DNA of 64,000 bases from Henriciella sp. (GTDB taxonomy: Bacteria; Pseudomonadota; Alphaproteobacteria; Caulobacterales; Hyphomonadaceae): contig JABSPZ010000008.1 in assembly GCA_013213785.1 (NCBI GenBank), forward strand, positions 186,001-250,000. Reading direction: 5' to 3'. The notes below the pieces were generated by a model. The model searched no databases, had not been told where the DNA came from, and saw only the letters and a list, made by a program, of their open reading frames with translations. Positions 58,639 through 64,000 of this stretch are shown here, one piece after another (the stretch's first letter is position 1; every line of letters begins with the position of its first letter). Both the position numbers and the translations under genes were made by a program.

Positions 58639-60096
58639 ATGCGTGGTCTTGCAGCCTTAGCCGCCGGTGTGACTTTAGCCCTGAGCCCAATCGCGACCGC
58701 GCAGGACTATTCCCCAAGCGATACGTCAAAACGTGCGCTAGCCGCCGGATACAAAGCCCTCTTCACATGCAGTGGCTATTTCAATGCGGGCCAAAGCCTC
58801 GCAGAAATCGAGTCGAACGAGCTTTCGGGTATTTATGTCGACTATCGCCCGATCATGGAAGACATCGGCGAGGCCGAGATCGTCGAGAGTGAGAAAACGG
58901 TCATCGTCGAATTCGACGGCTATCTAAATCCGCGCGCCGCGGTTTGGCGCCCCGGCATCGGCTGCTCGCTTCTTCCAATCGGAACGCCGCCAACCGCGAC
59001 GGATTGGCTCCCCAGCCTCTTGAACATGCCAAGCATGAGCGCTCCGGATAATACCACGGCACTTGGCGATAACGTTACGCTGACAGAGAACACGTTCGCA
59101 CTGGACTTGCTCGGCATCCCGGTAAGTTTCGCGTTTGATGAGAGCACGTATGGTGAGGGCACCCGCACCAGCGCCGTAGTTGTTCTCCACAAAGGCCAAG
59201 TGGTCGCTGAGCAATATGCACGAGGCATCGATCGCACGACGCCGCAGAGAACCTGGTCTGTCGCGAAATCGCTCACATCCACGATTATCGGCGCAGCCGT
59301 TTATCAGGGCATCTTAGGGCTCGACAATGAAGCGGTCATTGCCGACTTCAACAAAGGCGGCGACCCTCGCCGTTTCGTCACGTTGCGAAATGTGTTGAAC
59401 ATGACCAGCGGCCTTGAATCCAACTCACCAGGCTCAAGAACCGACAGATTGTACTTTGGCGGCGCCAGCATCGCGGACACGCTCGCCGCGCGCTCGATGG
59501 AAGCGATCCCAGGGTCGACATTCAAATACTCGAACATTGATACGCTGATCGCGATGCGCTCTCTAAGAGAGGCTCTCAACAATGATGCCGCCTATCGCGC
59601 GTTTCCGTACACAAGCGTATTGCACAAGATCGGAGCGCGCCACACGACCCTGGAGACAGATTGGAACGGAGATTACATGTCCTCGTCGCAAGTCTGGATG
59701 ACCGCACGCGACATGGCGAGACTCGGACAGCTCTATCTCCAAGACGGCGTTTGGGGCGGTGAACGTATTTTACCGGAGTGGTGGATGGATTTCGTTTCGA
59801 ACTCGGCCTCGGCTCAGCCTGAAGGCGATTTTGGCTATGCCGGTTCATTCTGGTTGATTGGCGGCGTTGATGGCGCGCCCATCGATGCAATCGCAGGACT
59901 GGGCAATCGCGGTCAGCACATGGTGATCGTCCCTTCACGCGACTTGGTGATCGTCAGACGCGGTTTCGATGTCGCGCGTGAGCCACGATTTGAAATCGCA
60001 AAATTGACTGGGGATATCGTCGCCTCATTCGACGCTGCCGAGCGCGCCCGCCTAACTGCCGCGGCTGCTGCTGAGCTAGAAACCACAGACGAGTAA
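58639..60096 (+). CDS. Secreted serine hydrolase, class C beta-lactamase/esterase family
   Basis: A 485-residue exported protein with a signal peptide (GLAALAAGVTLALSPIATAQ). An N-terminal region of about 150 residues is followed by the serine-hydrolase domain: nucleophile SxxK in RTWSVAKSLTST (Ser about 207, Lys about 210), second motif FKYSNID with the Tyr near 297, and a C-terminal GNRGQHMVIVPSRD where the third motif is RGQHM, not KTG. This is the pattern of EstB-like esterases and other penicillin-binding-like hydrolases, so beta-lactamase action is not implied. TTGAGGAG precedes the ATG. It is divergent from the exonuclease gene and convergent with the next gene. Confidence 0.87.
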   Translation: MRGLAALAAGVTLALSPIATAQDYSPSDTSKRALAAGYKALFTCSGYFNAGQSLAEIESNELSGIYVDYRPIMEDIGEAEIVESEKTVIVEFDGYLNPRAAVWRPGIGCSLLPIGTPPTATDWLPSLLNMPSMSAPDNTTALGDNVTLTENTFALDLLGIPVSFAFDESTYGEGTRTSAVVVLHKGQVVAEQYARGIDRTTPQRTWSVAKSLTSTIIGAAVYQGILGLDNEAVIADFNKGGDPRRFVTLRNVLNMTSGLESNSPGSRTDRLYFGGASIADTLAARSMEAIPGSTFKYSNIDTLIAMRSLREALNNDAAYRAFPYTSVLHKIGARHTTLETDWNGDYMSSSQVWMTARDMARLGQLYLQDGVWGGERILPEWWMDFVSNSASAQPEGDFGYAGSFWLIGGVDGAPIDAIAGLGNRGQHMVIVPSRDLVIVRRGFDVAREPRFEIAKLTGDIVASFDAAERARLTAAAAAELETTDE

Positions 60097-60101
60097 AGCG
60101 C

Positions 60102-60770
60102 TTAGCCCACAGGATCTAAGAGTTTCGTGATCTGTCGCGAGATGGTCTCATCGAACTCTTGCATCATGGCTGATCCAGCTATGTCGAAATCAAAGCTCGC
60201 AACATAGGTTCGGCCATCAGGCGCACGTGAACAGCTCGCATCCATTTGGAAGCGGTTGATCTTTGCGACGATGGCGGGTTTGTAGGGCTTTGGAAGTGTC
60301 ATGCTAAAGGCAAGGACGGCACCGTCCGCTTTATCGAGCGTCACGGTCCCATTCATTTTCTTCATCATCTTTTTCTCGGTCTTGTCGGCATCCGCCTCTG
60401 CAACCGGCGTGAATCCATAGGTCACGGAAACCTCATCCTGGCTTGTTGCTTCAGCGTTGTCTGGGACCATTTCCGCAAAGTCCGCACACCAAATATCCCC
60501 ATCAGATTCTGCGTCCATTTCCTGAACACCTTCTTTAAACTCTTCAGAGAGCTCGCTCATCTCCGGCGTGTAGAGAACTATACGGTTCCCTTCTGGTTGG
60601 CTGGGATCGATTTTGCCCGTCGCGATGACACCTTCTCCTGAATAGGTCATCTCATACGCGTATATCGGACCGTCTTTCGAGACGCTTCGCATCATCTCCA
60701 AAAGCGGATCTGCAGACGCTGAGAGGGATGCAGAAAGAGCAAAGGCGGACAGCAAGATAGACCGGGACAT
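60102..60770 (-). CDS. Secreted hypothetical protein, 222 aa
   Basis: An exported protein with a signal peptide (SILLSAFALSASLSASA). The mature part is acidic and beta-rich: IYAYEMTYSGEGVIATGKID, RIVLYTPEMSELSEEFKEGV, DIWCADFAEMVP and MKKMNGTVTLDKADGAVLAF. It has two Cys that may form a disulfide (WCAD and SCSRA). AGGAG precedes the ATG. It converges on the serine hydrolase and lies 99 bp from the divergent helicase gene. I recognise no family. Confidence 0.65.
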   Translation of the reverse strand: MSRSILLSAFALSASLSASADPLLEMMRSVSKDGPIYAYEMTYSGEGVIATGKIDPSQPEGNRIVLYTPEMSELSEEFKEGVQEMDAESDGDIWCADFAEMVPDNAEATSQDEVSVTYGFTPVAEADADKTEKKMMKKMNGTVTLDKADGAVLAFSMTLPKPYKPAIVAKINRFQMDASCSRAPDGRTYVASFDFDIAGSAMMQEFDETISRQITKLLDPVG

Positions 60771-60869
60771 GGAGACTCCTAAAACTCAGCTCTCCTTAAG
60801 ACCGGTATCCGTCTGAATGTCAGATGAAAAATCTGCAAAACTCGCGAAGAATGCGCTAGATATCTGACA

Positions 60870-63377
60870 ATGCCAGACTCGATCGCACCTTCTTTCGCCC
60901 TTCCGCAACGGTTCGACGACTGGTTCTCGGGACGAAAGTGGTCACCGCGCACACACCAACTCGAACTGACAGAGACAGCGCTAAAGGGAGAAAGCGGACT
61001 CCTTATTGCTCCAACGGGCGGGGGAAAGACGCTTGCTGGTTTTCTCGCCTGCTTGATCGAACTCGCGGATAAGAACAAACGCAATTCAGACCGCCCCGCC
61101 CTGCACACGCTTTACATTTCGCCGCTGAAGGCACTGGCCGTCGATGTTGCGCGAAATCTGATGACGCCCGTCGAGGAGATGGGGCTCGATGTTAAAATCG
61201 AAACACGGACCGGTGACACGCCTGCCCATAAACGACAGAGGCAGCGCCGGACCCCGCCGGATATCCTCCTGACAACGCCCGAGCAGTTAGCGCTCTTTGT
61301 TGCCTCTGATCACGCCGAAGAGTTCTTCGCAGACCTAAAATGCGTTATCATCGACGAAATCCACGCCATCGCGCCGAGCAAACGCGGCGATCTTCTGAAC
61401 CTAGGATTGGCCGCGCTCGCGCAGTGGGCGCCGGCTTGCCGCTTTATTGGCTTGTCTGCGACCGTACATGACCCGGCGGTCTTGCAATCCTGGCTTAGTG
61501 TTCGGGGTGATGCGCCCAAACTCATTGAAGCCGAGGACGGCGTTCACGCAGATGTCGACATCCTGATTTCGGACGAGCGCATTCCTTGGTCGGGCCATTC
61601 AGGGCGGTTTGCCGTCGGTGAGGTCTATGAGCAGATCAAACAAGCGCACATGTCGCTGGTCTTCGTGAATACGCGGTCTCAAGCGGAAGTCCTGTTCCAG
61701 GAATTATGGTCCGCGAACGAAGACGGTTTACCAATCGCGCTGCATCATGGCTCGCTCGCGAAGGAACAGCGCCGCAAGGTAGAGGCTGCGATGGCCGCTG
61801 GCCAACTGAAAGCCGTTGTCTGCACGTCGACGCTCGATCTCGGGATTGATTGGGGTGAGGTCGATCTCGTCATTCAAATGGGCGCTCCAAAAGGCGCGGC
61901 ACGTCTTGTACAACGCATTGGCCGCGCCAATCACCGCATGGATGAAGCCAGCCGCGCGATGCTCGTGCCGACCAATCGATTTGAGATCCTCGAATGCCGC
62001 GCCGCCGAAGACGCCGTAGAGGCTGGTGAGATTGATGGCGAACCGATGCGCACTGGGGCGCTGGACGTTCTCGCCCAACACATCATGGGCCGCGCTTGCG
62101 GCGAGGGCTTTTCGCTGGAAGGACTATTTGATGAGATCCGTATGTCTGCCCCCTATCGCGAGCTTGACTGGGAGACCTATGAACGCGTTGTCGATCTCGT
62201 CGCCACAGGTGGTTACGCACTGAAAACCTATGACCGCTTTAAGCGGATCACACGGACACGCTCGGGAGATTGGCTCGCACGCACCGCGCGGGATCGCCAG
62301 CAGCACCGTATGAATGTCGGGGCGATCGTCGAAGCTCGCCACTTGAACGTTCGCCTGGCCAGCTGCGTCGGTAATGACAAAGCAGGGCAAGCAACTGGAC
62401 GACCGGCGCTCCGTGCTGGTCGAAAACTCGGTGAAATCGAGGAGTACTTCATCTCGACATTGACCCCCGGCGACACGTTTCTCTTCGCAGGCGAAATTCT
62501 TCGCTTTTTAGGTGTGCAGGAAACCGACTGTCTGACGATGCGCACCCCGGTCGACACCAATCCTGCCATTCCAAGCTATAATGGCGGCAAATTCCCGCTC
62601 ACCCAGTTTCTAGCGGGGCGCGTTCGTAAAATGATCCATGACCGGGACTCATGGTCCGCCCTCCCCGATCAGGTGCGGGAATGGTTTGAGATCCAGGACC
62701 TTCGATCGACCATCCCAGATGAAAACGAGCTCTTGGTCGAAACCTTCCCCCGCGGCGACCGTTTCTTCTTGACCTGTTATCCCTTCGAAGGGCGGCTCGC
62801 TCACCAAACCCTCGGCATGCTGCTCACCCGAAGGCTCGAACGCATGGGCGCAAAACCACTGGGCTTCGTGGCGTCTGAGTATGCCATGGCGGTTTGGGCC
62901 ATGGAGCCAATGGGCAATATTGATATGGAGGCCTTGTTCGCGCCCGACCTGCTGGGCGACGACCTTGAAGAATGGCTCGAAGAGGCTGTCTTGATGAAAC
63001 GTCACTTTGCGCATTGCGCGCAAATATCTGGTCTGATCGCTCGGCGAATGCCCGGCAGTGAAAAGACCGGAAAACAAGTGACCTTCTCGACGGATCTCAT
63101 CTATGACGTTTTACGCAGCCACGAGCCCGATCACATCCTGCTTCAGGCCGCCCGACATGATGCTGCGACTGGATTTCTCGACATTCGCCGACTTTCGGAC
63201 ATGCTGATGCGGGTGCGCGGAAAGATCGTCTTGAAGGATTTGCCTAAAATCAGTCCCTTTGCCGTCCCCGTGATGCTTGAGGTCGGCAAAGAGCCCGTTC
63301 ACGGCGCCAGCGTTGAGGAAGCCATCCTCCGCGATGCAGAGGCTGACCTCATAGCTGACGCAATGGGAATTTCTTAG
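60870..63377 (+). CDS. Ligase-associated DEXH-box helicase (Lhr-like)
   Basis: An 835-residue DNA helicase of the Lhr type belonging to the ligase-associated repair module. Motif I is LIAPTGGGKTLAGFLACLIE (near 50), followed by LYISPLKALAVDVARNLM, the TTPEQLALF region and motif II IIDEIHAIAP. Motif III is GLSATVHDP, and the second RecA-like domain has VFVNTRSQAEVLFQ, TSTLDLGIDWGEVDLVIQ and RIGRANHR (motif VI). A winged-helix and Lhr-type C-terminal domain follow. The length is typical of the family. It converges on rpoN with a four-base overlap. The exonuclease of the same system lies 3 kb upstream on the other strand. Confidence 0.92.
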   Translation: MPDSIAPSFALPQRFDDWFSGRKWSPRTHQLELTETALKGESGLLIAPTGGGKTLAGFLACLIELADKNKRNSDRPALHTLYISPLKALAVDVARNLMTPVEEMGLDVKIETRTGDTPAHKRQRQRRTPPDILLTTPEQLALFVASDHAEEFFADLKCVIIDEIHAIAPSKRGDLLNLGLAALAQWAPACRFIGLSATVHDPAVLQSWLSVRGDAPKLIEAEDGVHADVDILISDERIPWSGHSGRFAVGEVYEQIKQAHMSLVFVNTRSQAEVLFQELWSANEDGLPIALHHGSLAKEQRRKVEAAMAAGQLKAVVCTSTLDLGIDWGEVDLVIQMGAPKGAARLVQRIGRANHRMDEASRAMLVPTNRFEILECRAAEDAVEAGEIDGEPMRTGALDVLAQHIMGRACGEGFSLEGLFDEIRMSAPYRELDWETYERVVDLVATGGYALKTYDRFKRITRTRSGDWLARTARDRQQHRMNVGAIVEARHLNVRLASCVGNDKAGQATGRPALRAGRKLGEIEEYFISTLTPGDTFLFAGEILRFLGVQETDCLTMRTPVDTNPAIPSYNGGKFPLTQFLAGRVRKMIHDRDSWSALPDQVREWFEIQDLRSTIPDENELLVETFPRGDRFFLTCYPFEGRLAHQTLGMLLTRRLERMGAKPLGFVASEYAMAVWAMEPMGNIDMEALFAPDLLGDDLEEWLEEAVLMKRHFAHCAQISGLIARRMPGSEKTGKQVTFSTDLIYDVLRSHEPDHILLQAARHDAATGFLDIRRLSDMLMRVRGKIVLKDLPKISPFAVPVMLEVGKEPVHGASVEEAILRDAEADLIADAMGIS

Positions 63378-64000
63378 GCGGTTGCTTTCAGCACCCGACG
63401 GCGTTGAACCGAACTTGGAATACCGAGGCTCTCGCGATATTTCGCGACCGTACGACGTGCAATTTCGATCCCGAACTCAGTCAAAATCTCAACGATTTTG
63501 TCGTCCGACAGGACCTTGTCGCCTTCTTCTTCGATCAGCTGCTTGATGCGATACCGCACTGCTTCAGCCGAATGCGCTTCACCGCCACCGGTAGATGGGA
63601 TTGCCGCGGAGAAGAAGTATTTCAGCTCAAACAAGCCACGCGGTGTGGACATGTATTTGTTGCTGGTCACACGGCTGACTGTCGACTCGTGCATCTCAAT
63701 CGCGTCAGCAACCTGCTTCAGGTTAAGTGGACGCAGATGGGCGACACCATGCGCAAAGAACGCATCTTGCTGGCGAACGATCTCGCTGGCCACTTTCAAG
63801 ATTGTTCTCGCACGTTGATCGAGCGATTTGATCAACCAGGTCGCATTCGCAGCGCACTCGGAGATGAATTCTTTTTCCTGGTCGCGCATCGGCAGCGCGC
63901 TGACCTCAGCGTAATAGGCTTTATCCATCAGAACGCGCGGCAGGGTTTCGCTGTTGAGCTCAACCGCAAACATGCCGTTTGGCATTTCTCGAATGAACAC
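63374..64000 (-). CDS. rpoN: RNA polymerase sigma-54 factor RpoN (C-terminal part; start outside window)
   Basis: The last 208 residues of sigma-54, continuing beyond the right edge. It shows the core-binding and DNA-binding parts: IKSLDQRARTILKVASEIVR, the HLRPLNLKQVADAIEMHEST region, RVTSNKYMSTPRGLFELKYF with FFSAAI, and the C-terminal RpoN box ARRTVAKYRESLGI, which reads the -24 promoter element. Sigma-54 needs activators such as the TacA-like regulator at 32.9 kb. The visible part is well conserved; the N-terminal activator-binding region is not in the window. It converges on the helicase gene, sharing four bases. Confidence 0.96.
   Translation of the reverse strand: MFIREMPNGMFAVELNSETLPRVLMDKAYYAEVSALPMRDQEKEFISECAANATWLIKSLDQRARTILKVASEIVRQQDAFFAHGVAHLRPLNLKQVADAIEMHESTVSRVTSNKYMSTPRGLFELKYFFSAAIPSTGGGEAHSAEAVRYRIKQLIEEEGDKVLSDDKIVEILTEFGIEIARRTVAKYRESLGIPSSVQRRRVLKATA

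Noticed and set aside
58639-60096. Reading the serine hydrolase as a beta-lactamase resistance gene
   Set aside because: SxxK and YxN are present but the third motif is not KTG; esterase-like members are equally likely.

Overview
The window is chromosomal DNA from an alphaproteobacterium. The best fit I can argue from content is a Caulobacterales/Hyphomonadaceae-type marine organism. Reasons: a complete Entner-Doudoroff operon, the hflK-hflC-DUF2065-degP cluster, an alphaproteobacterial Mrp without its CxxC motif, a TacA-like sigma-54 activator, a CHCC zinc-finger protein, phasin and wax-ester synthase storage genes, moderate GC and very dense packing with many 4-bp ATGA overlaps. I see no rRNA, tRNA, CRISPR array, insertion sequence or prophage.

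Layout. 1-11150: 3' part of prmA, a possible small gene, aminopeptidase P, and the minus-strand run bamD-recN-ligA. Then come an XRE regulator, a phasin-like protein with a C-terminal helix-hairpin-helix, a TPR protein and trxB. 11259-17627: minus-strand operon zwf-edd-glk-eda-pyk, turning glucose into pyruvate except for the lactonase step, with a recognisable promoter. 17667-23098: minus-strand branched-chain amino-acid operon ilvB - membrane protein - ilvH - WecG/STAS fusion - ilvC. It is preceded by a textbook attenuator (13-residue Val/Leu/Ile-rich leader peptide plus terminator) and closed by a terminator. 23085-30094: miaA, serB, degP, DUF2065, hflC, hflK, mrp.

30178-41538: a diguanylate cyclase, unknown genes, a 2OG-Fe(II)-type protein, GNAT, a TacA-like regulator, an alpha/beta hydrolase, WS/DGAT, an MFS exporter, thiolase with a perfect 16-bp palindrome upstream, a secreted papain-like protease with a possible pYEATS-like tail, and a zinc-finger protein. 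41645-52269: GST, an orphan ABC ATPase, an ECF sigma factor with DUF6768-like membrane partner and a candidate autoregulatory promoter, nitroreductase, tandem DsbA-fold proteins, a GGDEF-EAL protein, membrane proteins and lipoproteins, and an Old Yellow Enzyme. 52321-57146: a long COQ4-like protein, a 64-residue membrane peptide and a membrane desaturase/hydroxylase in one operon, facing a second hydrolase, a glyoxalase, a membrane protein and an Ada-like methyltransferase. 57214-64000: bfd under three overlapping Fur-type boxes, the ligase-associated exonuclease and helicase split by a serine hydrolase and a secreted protein, and the C-terminal part of rpoN.

Most of the window is housekeeping. 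The parts that look least ordinary are: (1) the ilv operon, with a glycosyltransferase-STAS fusion and a membrane protein embedded between biosynthetic genes under attenuation control; (2) the coq4-long/TM peptide/desaturase operon; (3) the iron-controlled, probably leaderless bfd; and (4) the papain/pYEATS-like secreted protein. All functional statements are from reading the sequence; no database search was run.
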